Assembly: GCA_027295975.1 (NCBI GenBank)
Contig: JAPUJX010000363.1
Coordinates: 1-8,552 of the forward strand
DNA: 8,552 nucleotides
Origin: Gammaproteobacteria bacterium
Lineage (GTDB): Bacteria > Pseudomonadota > Gammaproteobacteria > Pseudomonadales > Azotimanducaceae
Reading direction: 5' to 3'
Part shown: one piece after another, positions 1-5,927 of the stretch
How positions within the stretch are numbered: position 1 is the stretch's first letter
How the letters are laid out: every line of letters begins with the position of its first letter
Position numbers and translations under genes: made by a program
The notes under the pieces: generated by a model
Seen by the model: only the letters and a program-made list of their open reading frames with translations
Database searches by the model: none
What the model was told of the DNA's origin: nothing

Positions 1-591
1 CAGCTTGAACAGCGGGTAGCCTATCCAGCCTTGAAAACCCTCCGCGGAGGGTAACCCGGTATTGGACACGACAATTCGCGCAAACCGATCGGGTTCGGCG
101 GCAACGACGCGCAACCCGATCAGACCGCCCCAGTCCTGGCCAAAAAAAGTGGTTTGCCGCAGATCCAGGCGGGTGACCAGTTCGGTCATGACGTCAACCT
201 GCATCTGATAGCTGTAGTCACTCTGACGTGCCGGTTTATCCGACTTACCGAATCCTACCAGGTCCGGAACGATCACCCTGTGACCTGCCGCGGTGAAAAT
301 TGGAATCATTTTCCGATACAGATAACTCCAGGTCGGTTCACCGTGCAGTAGCAGGATCGGGTCCGCGGTTGGCGGACCTTCATCAAGGTAGTGCACCCGG
401 TATTTGCCCACCTGCAGGTAACGTGGCTCGAAGGGATAGTCTGCCAGATTTTCGAAGCGCTGATCGGGCGTACGCATGATGCCGGGTTCAATTTCATCTG
501 CGGTTACCCCGGCGGCTACGATGAACATCAGTACCGGGATCATGAGGCAGGTATGCAAATTCACCCTCCGGCTCGATGATTCGGCTTTCAT
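1..591 (-). CDS. Haloalkane dehalogenase, exported form (N-terminal 197 aa, 3' end outside window)
   Basis: Alpha/beta-hydrolase that should cleave carbon-halogen bonds to an alcohol plus halide. I translated the minus strand by hand; it is open to base 1, so the cap domain end, catalytic His and acid are off the window. The mature part begins RTPDQRFENL..YPFEP..L and continues through YLDEG, the oxyanion-hole motif HGEPTWSYLYRKMIP (about residues 83-97), PDLVGFGKSDKP (109-120) and the nucleophile elbow GQDWGG (151-156). Asp153 is the nucleophile and the following Trp154 is the usual halide-binding residue. This order and wording closely resemble DhlA-type (subfamily HLD-I) enzymes. Unusually, there is an N-terminal signal peptide, with hydrophobic core MIPVLMFIVAAGVTA and predicted cleavage near residue 31. 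The start is uncertain: ATG 591 is used here. An in-frame ATG at 612 follows GGGGG, and a TTG at 558 has a well-placed GGAGG (565-569). All three keep the signal peptide. The gene is divergent from the DUF3604 operon. Confidence 0.92.
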   Translation of the reverse strand, partial: MKAESSSRRVNLHTCLMIPVLMFIVAAGVTADEIEPGIMRTPDQRFENLADYPFEPRYLQVGKYRVHYLDEGPPTADPILLLHGEPTWSYLYRKMIPIFTAAGHRVIVPDLVGFGKSDKPARQSDYSYQMQVDVMTELVTRLDLRQTTFFGQDWGGLIGLRVVAAEPDRFARIVVSNTGLPSAEGFQGWIGYPLFKL

Positions 592-657
592 GAAAATTTC
601 GTCGCACCCCATGAGGCACCCCCAATGCAATTCGATTTCAGCGCTTGCGCATCTTGT

Positions 658-686
658 CTTATAAACATTGAATGATCTATTGTCGA
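658..686 (-). promoter_or_regulatory. Sigma70-like promoter for the haloalkane dehalogenase
   Basis: On the minus strand, TCGACA (686 to 681, 5 of 6 to TTGACA) is followed by exactly 17 bases and then TATAAG (663 to 658, 5 of 6 to TATAAT). It points at the dehalogenase start 45-65 bases downstream. The -35 box lies inside the left copy of the direct repeat at 671-712, so a protein bound there would compete with RNA polymerase. For the rightward gene I see only a weak candidate, TATAAA at 660-665 with a poor -35, which overlaps the same -10 region. Confidence 0.5.
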
Positions 687-712
687 AAAAAGAATGTTCT
701 ATTGTCGAAAAA
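671..712. repeat. Tandem direct repeat, 22-bp period, between divergent genes (operator-like)
   Basis: AATGATCTATTGTCGAAAAA (671-690) is repeated as AATGTTCTATTGTCGAAAAA (693-712), with 19 of 20 bases identical. The 22-bp period is about two helical turns, so both copies face the same side of the DNA. It lies between the dehalogenase and the DUF3604 operon, covers the dehalogenase -35 box, and sits just upstream of the ribosome-binding site of the rightward gene. It resembles a pair of regulator half-sites. No regulator is encoded next to it in the window, so the binding protein is unknown. A chance duplication is possible. Confidence 0.6.
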
Positions 713-731
713 GTCAGGGGGTAACTGGATT

Positions 732-2504
732 ATGCGTTTACTGAGCCTATTAGTATGTATGTTGTGCGTTTCGAGCGTTTATGCCGCGAAGAATGCTTAT
801 TTCGGCGACCTTCACGTGCACACACGGTATTCGTTCGATGCATTCATGTTCGGTACCAAAACCTCCCCGGACGACGCTTATCTGTTCGCCAGGGGTGAGG
901 CGATCAAACACGGTGCCGGATTTGATATTCAGCTCGATCGACCCCTCGACTTCTATGCGGTAACCGATCACGCTTTTTTTCTCGGGATGTGGTGGGCGAT
1001 GACCGATCCCTCGCACCCGCTGGCAAATGATCCTGAAGCGCGTAAATTCCTCGATGCGACAACTCCCCAGGAGCGGAGTATTGGTTTTCGCACGGGTTAT
1101 CCCTTCCTCATCCGCAATTTCAACGTGGCGGACGTGCGCACTGCCTGGGAGGACATTCAGGCGGCCGCGGAACGTCACAACGATCCGGGTAATTTCACCA
1201 CGTTCATCGGTTATGAATACACTTCTGCTCGCGATGGGAACCTGCATCACAACGTTATCTATCGAGGAAGCGAAGCGCCGCCATTACCTTTCAGCCGCCT
1301 CGATTCCCTCAACCCGGAGAAGCTTTGGGATTGGATGGACGAACAACGGGCGAATGGCATCGAAGCCCTCGCCATCCCACACAATTCGAACGGCTCGAAT
1401 GGCAACATGTTCGATCTCGTGAAATTTGCCGGTGCGCCGCTCGATGCCGGGTACGCCGAGCAGCGGATGCGCAACGAGCCGTTGGTGGAGATTACTCAAG
1501 TCAAAGGCACCTCGGATACCCATCCGTTCTTGTCGCCGAACGACGAGTGGGCGGATTTTGAGATTTTTCCTTATCAGATTGCGAGCTGGAACAAGAGCCG
1601 TCCCCAAGGGAGTTACCTGCGTGACGCCTGGTTGAACGGTCTGGCATTGGAAGCCGAACAGGGGTTCAACCCTTATCGATTCGGGGTCATCGGTTCCAGC
1701 GATACTCATAACTCCGGTGAGCGGTTCGACGAGTCCACATTCGTCAGCAAAGTCGGGGTGCTGGACAGCGACGCCGTCAATAGAGGCTCGGTACCCGTGG
1801 AGGCGCAAGACGGAATAACCGGTTATCGCGAGGTCTACAATCGTTTCTTCGGCGCTTCCGGGCTTGCGGGTGTGTGGGCGGATGAGAATACCCGCGAATC
1901 GATCTACGACGCCTTTCGCAACAAGGAAACGTTCGGCACAACGGGGCCGCGCATCAAGGTGCGCTTTTTCGCCGGCTTTGAGTTGGATGACGATGCCTTG
2001 AGTACGCCGGATAAAGCCGAGCTCGCGTATCGGGATGCAGTGCCTCAGGGTGGAGACCTCCCCGCACGACGTCGCGGCGCTCCACGGTTTGTGGCCTGGG
2101 CGGTTGCGGATCCAATGGGTACACGGCTGCAGCGTCTGCAGATCGTCAAGGGTTGGCTGGAAGACGGTCAGCGCCGGGAAAAAGTTATTGACGTTGCATG
2201 TTCCGATGGGCTCGAAGTTGACCCCGGGACGCATAGGTGTCCGGATAATGGGGCAGGTGTGGATATCACGGACTGCAGCATTACCGATGCGGTTGGAGCG
2301 AGTGAACTCAGCACCGTCTGGACGGATCCTGATTACGATCCCGCACAACGGTCGTTCTATTATGTTCGAGTACTGGAAAATCCGACCTGCCGCTGGTCCA
2401 CCTGGGATGCGATTCGCGCAGGCACGACACCTCGGCCCGATCTTCCGACGACAATTCAGGAACGCGGCTGGTCGTCGCCGATCTGGATGACCCCGCGAAC
2501 CTGA
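732..2504 (+). CDS. DUF3604 family protein, exported PHP-like metallohydrolase (3' end probably frameshifted)
   Basis: 590 aa; function of the family is not established. ATG 732 is chosen because it opens directly into a signal peptide (MRLLSLLVCMLCVSSVYA, cleavage near residue 18-19) and follows AGGGGG by 10 bases. The in-frame ATG 60 bases upstream has no ribosome site, lies in the repeat region and would bury the signal peptide. The mature protein starts AYFGDLHVHTRYSFDAF. Candidate metal ligands of PHP type are H28-x-H30, D79-H80 (AVTDH), E162 (GYEYTS), H172/H173, H217 (IPHNSNG), E253 and D324-x-H326 (GSSDTH), so a di- or trinuclear metal phosphoesterase-like site is plausible. The C-terminal part (RLQRLQIVKGW, FYYVRVLENPTCRWSTWD, ERGWSSPIW) is typical of DUF3604. 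It is the first gene of a run with the quinoprotein and RDD genes. The reading frame ends TPRT, but one more C in the run at 2491-2494 would continue it as TPANLKWKKV to a stop at 2556, overlapping the next gene. Confidence 0.9.
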   Translation: MRLLSLLVCMLCVSSVYAAKNAYFGDLHVHTRYSFDAFMFGTKTSPDDAYLFARGEAIKHGAGFDIQLDRPLDFYAVTDHAFFLGMWWAMTDPSHPLANDPEARKFLDATTPQERSIGFRTGYPFLIRNFNVADVRTAWEDIQAAAERHNDPGNFTTFIGYEYTSARDGNLHHNVIYRGSEAPPLPFSRLDSLNPEKLWDWMDEQRANGIEALAIPHNSNGSNGNMFDLVKFAGAPLDAGYAEQRMRNEPLVEITQVKGTSDTHPFLSPNDEWADFEIFPYQIASWNKSRPQGSYLRDAWLNGLALEAEQGFNPYRFGVIGSSDTHNSGERFDESTFVSKVGVLDSDAVNRGSVPVEAQDGITGYREVYNRFFGASGLAGVWADENTRESIYDAFRNKETFGTTGPRIKVRFFAGFELDDDALSTPDKAELAYRDAVPQGGDLPARRRGAPRFVAWAVADPMGTRLQRLQIVKGWLEDGQRREKVIDVACSDGLEVDPGTHRCPDNGAGVDITDCSITDAVGASELSTVWTDPDYDPAQRSFYYVRVLENPTCRWSTWDAIRAGTTPRPDLPTTIQERGWSSPIWMTPRT

Positions 2505-2528
2505 AATGGAAAAAAGTCATCGCTGAAC

Positions 2529-2533
2529 AGGGG
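2529..2533 (+). promoter_or_regulatory. Shine-Dalgarno site that decides the start of the quinoprotein gene
   Basis: AGGGG lies 7 bases before TTG 2541, 1 base before TTG 2535 and 16 bases before ATG 2550. The spacing favours TTG 2541. ATG 2550 remains possible through coupling, because it overlaps the stop at 2556 of the frame that the DUF3604 gene would use without its presumed 1-base deletion. Confidence 0.45.
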
Positions 2534-2540
2534 TTTGAAC

Positions 2541-4121
2541 TTGCTGAAAATGAGTAACGGATTGGTAGCCGCGATTGTCGTGGTTGCAACATCGACACAA
2601 GCATTTGGGCAGTGCGAAGGTACCCGGACCGAACCCGGGTTGGACAGGTTTTACTCCCAGACCTGGGGCACGCAATTTAACGGCCAACGTTTTCAACCTG
2701 CGGCCAATACGTCGATCAATGCAGCCAACGCATCGAAGTTGGAGTTGAAGTGGGTGTATGGCCTTTCGACAAATTCACCTCGGTCTTATCCCCTGGTGAC
2801 GGAAGACACGATTTTTATCGGTGATGAAGGGCGTGGGCTGGTTGCCCTGGATAAAGAAAACGGCTGTGTGCGTTGGGAAAATACCGAGATTCAAGACATC
2901 TCAACCGCCATTGTTTCCGAAGTGGTTGATGGACGTACCTTGTTGTTTTTTTCAGGTCGAGGCTCCGGGGCATTTGCGGTTGACGCGATTAATGGCGAAC
3001 TCGTATGGCAGCGTTTCATCGATGATGACAATCCCGTTCCGATGTTCTCGGGTAGTCCCATCGTATACAAAGACAAGGTTTTTGTGCCGATCTCTTCCCT
3101 GGAGGTCGTCCTGACCCTCCTGCCGTTTTATGGGTGCTGTACCACCAGCGGCGGTATGGCTGCCCTCGATAGCTCAACCGGTGAATTATTGTGGTATCGG
3201 CCGACGATCGAAGAAGAGGCCGAGGTGTCCGGTGGACACTGGTTTTTCGTTGACGAATTCGGACCCAGCGGCGCTCCGGTCTGGGGTGCGCCCATGTTGG
3301 ACACCAAACGCCGTTTGCTCTTTTACGGTAGCGGACAGAATTACAGTCGCCCGGCCAGCCTGACCAGCGATGCAATTTTTGCCGTTCACATCGACTCAGG
3401 TGATATTGCCTGGGTCAAACAATTCACTGCAGGAGACGCGTACAACCTGGCCTGTGGCGCTGGTCTGCCGAATTGTCCCGAACCCGTGGGCCCGGACGTC
3501 GATTTCGGCGCGCCACCGATGCTCGTCAATTTAGCAACGGGTGAGGACCTGGTGATTGCCGGTCAGAAGTCGGGGGACGTTTATGGGATAAATCCTGACA
3601 GTGGCGAAACGGTCTGGGCGACTCGATTCGGTCGTGGTGGACCTCTGGGAGGCGTGCACTGGGGAATGGCGGCAAATCCAGAGATGGAACTGGTGTTTGT
3701 GCCAATCAGCGACATTCCCGCCGGTTCGAACGAACGCCCGCCGCAACCAGGTTTATACGCCCTGAACTTCAACGACGGCCGTCTTGTCTGGTCGGTAGAG
3801 CGGGAAGCAAAATGCGAGGCGCGTAGCTGTTGGCCTGGCATCTCGGCGGCCATTGCCGCCGGTCCCGACATCGTCGTAACCGGAAGCCTTGACGGCATGC
3901 TGGAAATATATCGCGCCAGCGATGGTGAGCTTCTCTGGTCGTATGACACAGCCACCGAGTTCTCGGCCGTTAATGAGCTTGCCACCAAAGGAGGAGCATT
4001 CGACGCCCACGGTCCGATGCTCGCCGACGACTTGCTCATAGTTTCATCCGGTTACGGATCGTTTGGACAGGAAGGAGGCAACGCGCTTCTGGTGTTCTCC
4101 CCAAGGCGGGAATCGCCATGA
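2541..4121 (+). CDS. PQQ-type quinoprotein dehydrogenase-like beta-propeller, exported, no haem domain
   Basis: 526 aa. Likely a periplasmic PQQ-dependent alcohol-type dehydrogenase, closest in style to polyvinyl-alcohol/quinoprotein alcohol dehydrogenases. The signal peptide (LVAAIVVVATSTQAFG, cleavage near residue 23) is followed by WGTQFNGQRFQP. Seven tryptophan-docking motifs of the A-x-D-x-x-x-G-x-x-x-W type end at W112, W156, W218, W291, W359, W417 and W466, which fits an eight-bladed propeller. The adjacent Cys199-Cys200 (YGCCTT) match the vicinal disulfide over the PQQ ring in quinoprotein alcohol dehydrogenases. N267 (GSGQNY) and D299 (TAGDAYN) sit where the calcium-binding Asn and catalytic Asp are expected. 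Other Cys occur as likely disulfide pairs (305/312, 425/430). There is no CxxCH, so electrons must leave through a separate carrier. It lies 36 bases after DUF3604 and overlaps the RDD gene by ATGA. Substrate cannot be read from sequence. TTG 2541 is chosen from the ribosome site; TTG 2535 and ATG 2550 are alternatives. Confidence 0.88.
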   Translation: MLKMSNGLVAAIVVVATSTQAFGQCEGTRTEPGLDRFYSQTWGTQFNGQRFQPAANTSINAANASKLELKWVYGLSTNSPRSYPLVTEDTIFIGDEGRGLVALDKENGCVRWENTEIQDISTAIVSEVVDGRTLLFFSGRGSGAFAVDAINGELVWQRFIDDDNPVPMFSGSPIVYKDKVFVPISSLEVVLTLLPFYGCCTTSGGMAALDSSTGELLWYRPTIEEEAEVSGGHWFFVDEFGPSGAPVWGAPMLDTKRRLLFYGSGQNYSRPASLTSDAIFAVHIDSGDIAWVKQFTAGDAYNLACGAGLPNCPEPVGPDVDFGAPPMLVNLATGEDLVIAGQKSGDVYGINPDSGETVWATRFGRGGPLGGVHWGMAANPEMELVFVPISDIPAGSNERPPQPGLYALNFNDGRLVWSVEREAKCEARSCWPGISAAIAAGPDIVVTGSLDGMLEIYRASDGELLWSYDTATEFSAVNELATKGGAFDAHGPMLADDLLIVSSGYGSFGQEGGNALLVFSPRRESP

Positions 4122-4570
4122 CGGATTCTTTACCTCTGGCTGGACGAGGTCGCCGCCTGGTTGCCACGCTGATCGATTTGACTGTGGTTCCGGTAGCTTC
4201 GCTTCTGATCATGTTGGTATCCGGGGTGTTTGAGAGCGCTGAAGCCTACGCGGGCAATCAGATTTACATCAGAGGGTTTTTGCTCGGAGTTACGGGTTAT
4301 CTCATAGTTAATGGTTGGCTCCTGCACGCACGCGGGCAAACCTTAGGTAAAGCGGTAATGGGGATCATGATCGTCTCCAACGGCACTTCAGAACAGGCGC
4401 CATTGTGGAAACTCGTAATTATTCGGGCGCTGTTTTTCCCGGTCCTGTACCTGGTGGTGGTTTTCCCGCTGACGCTGATCGCGGTTATCGACCAGGTGTT
4501 CATCTTCGGCAAACAGCGTCGTTGTCTGCACGATTTGGTATGCGGGACCTCGGTTGTTTATCTCAGGTAA
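4118..4570 (+). CDS. RDD family integral membrane protein
   Basis: 150 aa. It contains one RDD domain (PF06271-like), named for conserved Arg and Asp residues. Here these are R13 in GRRLVATLIDL, D20 at the start of the first membrane helix, and D139 in RRCLHDLVCGTSVV at the end. Three hydrophobic segments are visible at about 18-36, 55-70 and 102-127. The glycine-rich RGQTLGKAVMGIMIV (72-86) between helices 2 and 3 is typical of the family. RDD proteins have been linked to transport or ion exchange in a few cases, but most have no known role, and none can be assigned here. The start ATG overlaps the stop of the quinoprotein gene (ATGA), so translation is probably coupled. This suggests a job tied to the exported quinoprotein or DUF3604 enzyme, such as a membrane partner; that link is inference. 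Confidence 0.88.
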   Translation: MTDSLPLAGRGRRLVATLIDLTVVPVASLLIMLVSGVFESAEAYAGNQIYIRGFLLGVTGYLIVNGWLLHARGQTLGKAVMGIMIVSNGTSEQAPLWKLVIIRALFFPVLYLVVVFPLTLIAVIDQVFIFGKQRRCLHDLVCGTSVVYLR

Positions 4571-4646
4571 GTTGGCTTGGCAAATTGATCGATCGTCGGC
4601 CAACTCCTCTTGATAGAGTTGATTTTGCGGTGTACAGAGGATCATG
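4571..4646. other. Short intergenic spacer with weak inverted repeats
   Basis: Between the RDD gene and the terminator-like hairpin I see no gene. CAACTC (4601-4606) and GAGTTG (4616-4621) form a 6-bp stem with a 9-base loop, followed by ATTTTG, a weak possible extra terminator for the rightward operon. GTTGGC (4571-4576) also pairs with GCCAAC (4599-4604) across a long loop. Confidence 0.25.
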
Positions 4647-4668
4647 AAAAGGGGTCACTACTCCTTTT
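4647..4668. terminator. Bidirectional terminator-like hairpin between convergent genes
   Basis: AAAAGGGGT (4647-4655), loop CACT, then ACTCCTTTT (4660-4668) pair over 9 positions with a single G-T wobble, and the T run continues to 4670. Read rightward it gives a hairpin with a T-rich 3' arm, ending the DUF3604-quinoprotein-RDD operon. Read leftward it covers the stop codon of the fatty acid hydroxylase gene (4658-4660) and is again followed by TTTT. Its stem is AT-rich, so strength is uncertain. Confidence 0.45.
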
Positions 4669-5500
4669 TTGCCGTTCGATTGATCGGATAGTTGCCGATG
4701 TCCCCACGGAACGGCTGCAGAAGCATGCGATCGGGCCACAACTCGCGGTGTGAGCGAAACTGGTCGATGCCGATAACCATTATTTTTTGATCATCTGCAG
4801 GTTCGGCCCGATAGGTTCCAAACAAGCGGTCCCACCAGGGTAGGTTGAAGCCGAAGTTGCTGTTGGTTTCGCTCGGAATTATGGAGTGATGGATCCGGTG
4901 CATGTCCGGCGTAACGACGAACCAGCGCAATATACGATCGAAACTCGATGGTATTCTCAGGTTGCCGTGGTTGAACATCGAGGATGCGTTCAACAGGATT
5001 TCGAATATCAGTACGGCGAGGACCGGTACTCCCAGGGCAGCAACTGCTGCCAGCTTGATAACCATGGAGAGCAGGATTTCCATGGGGTGGAAACGAGCCC
5101 CGGTGGTAACGTCGAAGTCCAGATCGGCGTGGTGCATGCGATGTAACCGCCAGAGTGCCGGTACGGCATGAAACATGACGTGTTGCAGGTAGACGACGGC
5201 GTCGAGAATCAGCACCGCCAGCAGGATCGCCAACCAGCCCGGCAGCGTCAGCTGGTGGAATAGTCCCCAACTCTTTTCTTCTGCCGCAACAGCCAGACCC
5301 ACTGCGCCAATGGGGAGAAGTATTCGCAGGAGAATCGTATTGAACCCCACGATGAATAAATTGCTGGGCCAACGGACCCATCGCGAGACGGCGCGTTTCC
5401 GGCGGGGCAGGACCGCCTCCCAGAGAGCGATAAGCAGAAAGGTCGAGAGAAAAAAACCAAGTCGAATCGCGGGTTCGTTTGCGAAAATTGTATCTGTCAT
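4658..5500 (-). CDS. Fatty acid hydroxylase / sterol desaturase superfamily membrane protein
   Basis: 280 aa. Non-haem di-iron integral membrane oxygenase of the PF04116 type, expected to hydroxylate or desaturate a lipid-like substrate using O2 and reductant at the inner membrane. The histidine clusters are complete: H107-x3-H111 (HVMFH), H120-x2-HH124 (HRMHH), H138 in ARFHPME, H178 in FNHGN, and H201-x2-HH205 (HRIHH). The family signature FGFNLPWWDRLFGTYR follows at 216-231. Hydrophobic segments are seen at about 14-31, 53-74, 86-108 and 143-170. The length is usual for bacterial members. The chosen ATG lacks a clear Shine-Dalgarno sequence. The gene stands alone, convergent with the RDD operon and divergent from the ArsR remnant, so context gives no substrate. 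The relatives include carotenoid, sterol and alkylglycerol enzymes, and I cannot choose among them. Confidence 0.9.
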   Translation of the reverse strand: MTDTIFANEPAIRLGFFLSTFLLIALWEAVLPRRKRAVSRWVRWPSNLFIVGFNTILLRILLPIGAVGLAVAAEEKSWGLFHQLTLPGWLAILLAVLILDAVVYLQHVMFHAVPALWRLHRMHHADLDFDVTTGARFHPMEILLSMVIKLAAVAALGVPVLAVLIFEILLNASSMFNHGNLRIPSSFDRILRWFVVTPDMHRIHHSIIPSETNSNFGFNLPWWDRLFGTYRAEPADDQKIMVIGIDQFRSHRELWPDRMLLQPFRGDIGNYPINRTAKKE

Positions 5501-5543
5501 GAGCTAATTCAAGAGCCGCTTATTCAAAAAACCGATTCCGTTG

Positions 5544-5571
5544 TTGTGACAAGTTGACAATGAAAAATAAT
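5544..5571 (+). promoter_or_regulatory. Possible promoter for the ArsR remnant / persulfide dioxygenase pair
   Basis: TTGTGA (5544-5549), a 16-base spacer and AATAAT (5566-5571, 5 of 6 to TATAAT) lie in an AT-rich stretch about 40 bases before the first ATG. A perfect TTGACA at 5554-5559 also exists, but has no good -10 at the right distance. The rest of the 5501-5612 interval holds no gene. Confidence 0.35.
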
Positions 5572-5593
5572 CATTCAACCAATTAACAGAATG
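5572..5593. promoter_or_regulatory. Operator-like inverted repeat upstream of the ArsR remnant
   Basis: CATTC (5572-5576), 12 bases, GAATG (5589-5593) form an inverted repeat in AT-rich DNA. It lies just after the possible -10 box and before the ArsR start. ArsR-family regulators often bind such dyads over their own promoter. The arms are only 5 bp, so chance is a real alternative. Confidence 0.25.
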
Positions 5594-5612
5594 TTTGATC
5601 GAATTGATTTCC

Positions 5613-5927
5613 ATGTTAAATAATACTCCCAAACAGGCTCTGTTCGAGCAGTTTGCTGCAGTCGCCAAGGCTCTCGGCCAAGCGCACCGCCTGGGGCTTC
5701 TGGAGTTTGTGGCCCAGGGAGAAAGGAGCGTCGACTCCCTTGCGGCACGAACCGGTTTACCTGTCGTGAGCAGCAAGGGATACCCGGTTTACCTCTCGTT
5801 TCGCGTTCACAAAACATATCTGGCAACTGTCATTCAACCCCCGATCAAGGTCTCCGGTGAATGTCCCGATGGCGATGGACCTCCCCGCGCGCTAGACTTC
5901 CCGGCGATTCCGGAGACCATCGAATGA
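5613..5927 (+). CDS. Truncated ArsR-family transcriptional regulator (probable decayed ArsR-rhodanese)
   Basis: 104 aa. Residues 1-52 read as the N-terminus of an ArsR regulator of the kind normally fused to a rhodanese domain (about 220 aa): NTPKQALFEQFAAVAKALGQ, then AHRLGLLEFVAQGERSVDSLAARTGLPV. This covers the first helices and the first helix of the helix-turn-helix. The recognition helix that should follow (usually like S-x-x-S-Q-H-L-x-x-L) is absent. The remaining 50 residues, VSSKGYPVYL onward, match nothing I know and contain no rhodanese loop. The break falls at a 16-bp direct repeat (5752-5767 and 5784-5799). DNA binding is therefore unlikely. The frame still ends in an ATGA overlap with the dioxygenase gene, so its translation may still feed that gene. 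ATG 5613 is chosen because it matches the usual N-terminus; a TTG at 5595 is possible, and neither has a good ribosome site. I regard it as a probable pseudogene with an intact short frame. Confidence 0.65.
   Translation: MLNNTPKQALFEQFAAVAKALGQAHRLGLLEFVAQGERSVDSLAARTGLPVVSSKGYPVYLSFRVHKTYLATVIQPPIKVSGECPDGDGPPRALDFPAIPETIE
5752..5799. repeat. Imperfect 16-bp direct repeat at the ArsR break point
   Basis: CCGGTTTACCTGTCGT (5752-5767) recurs as CCGGTTTACCTCTCGT (5784-5799), 15 of 16 bases identical, offset 32 bases. ArsR homology ends between the copies. This pattern fits slippage or short-homology recombination behind the truncation. Confidence 0.6.
5912..5915 (+). promoter_or_regulatory. 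Ribosome-binding site fixing the persulfide dioxygenase start
   Basis: GGAG lies 8 bases before ATG 5924. This and the family N-terminus (MIFRQLFDPVSSTYTYLL) favour 5924 over the in-frame ATG at 5861, which would add 21 unrelated residues. Confidence 0.55.

Noticed and set aside
672..731. Upstream in-frame ATG for the DUF3604 protein, adding 20 residues
   Set aside because: No ribosome site; it starts in the direct repeat and places a polar stretch before the signal peptide.
1284..2348. 354-codon open frame on the minus strand inside the DUF3604 gene
   Set aside because: It is antisense to a well-supported protein with clear family motifs; its own translation has no recognisable domain and looks like a GC-driven shadow.
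5554..5559. Perfect TTGACA as the -35 box of the ArsR promoter
   Set aside because: No acceptable -10 lies 15-19 bases downstream; the TTGTGA/AATAAT pair fits better.
5861..5923. Upstream ATG giving a 382-aa persulfide dioxygenase
   Set aside because: The added residues are unlike the family; ATG 5924 has GGAG at 8 bases and the conserved N-terminus.
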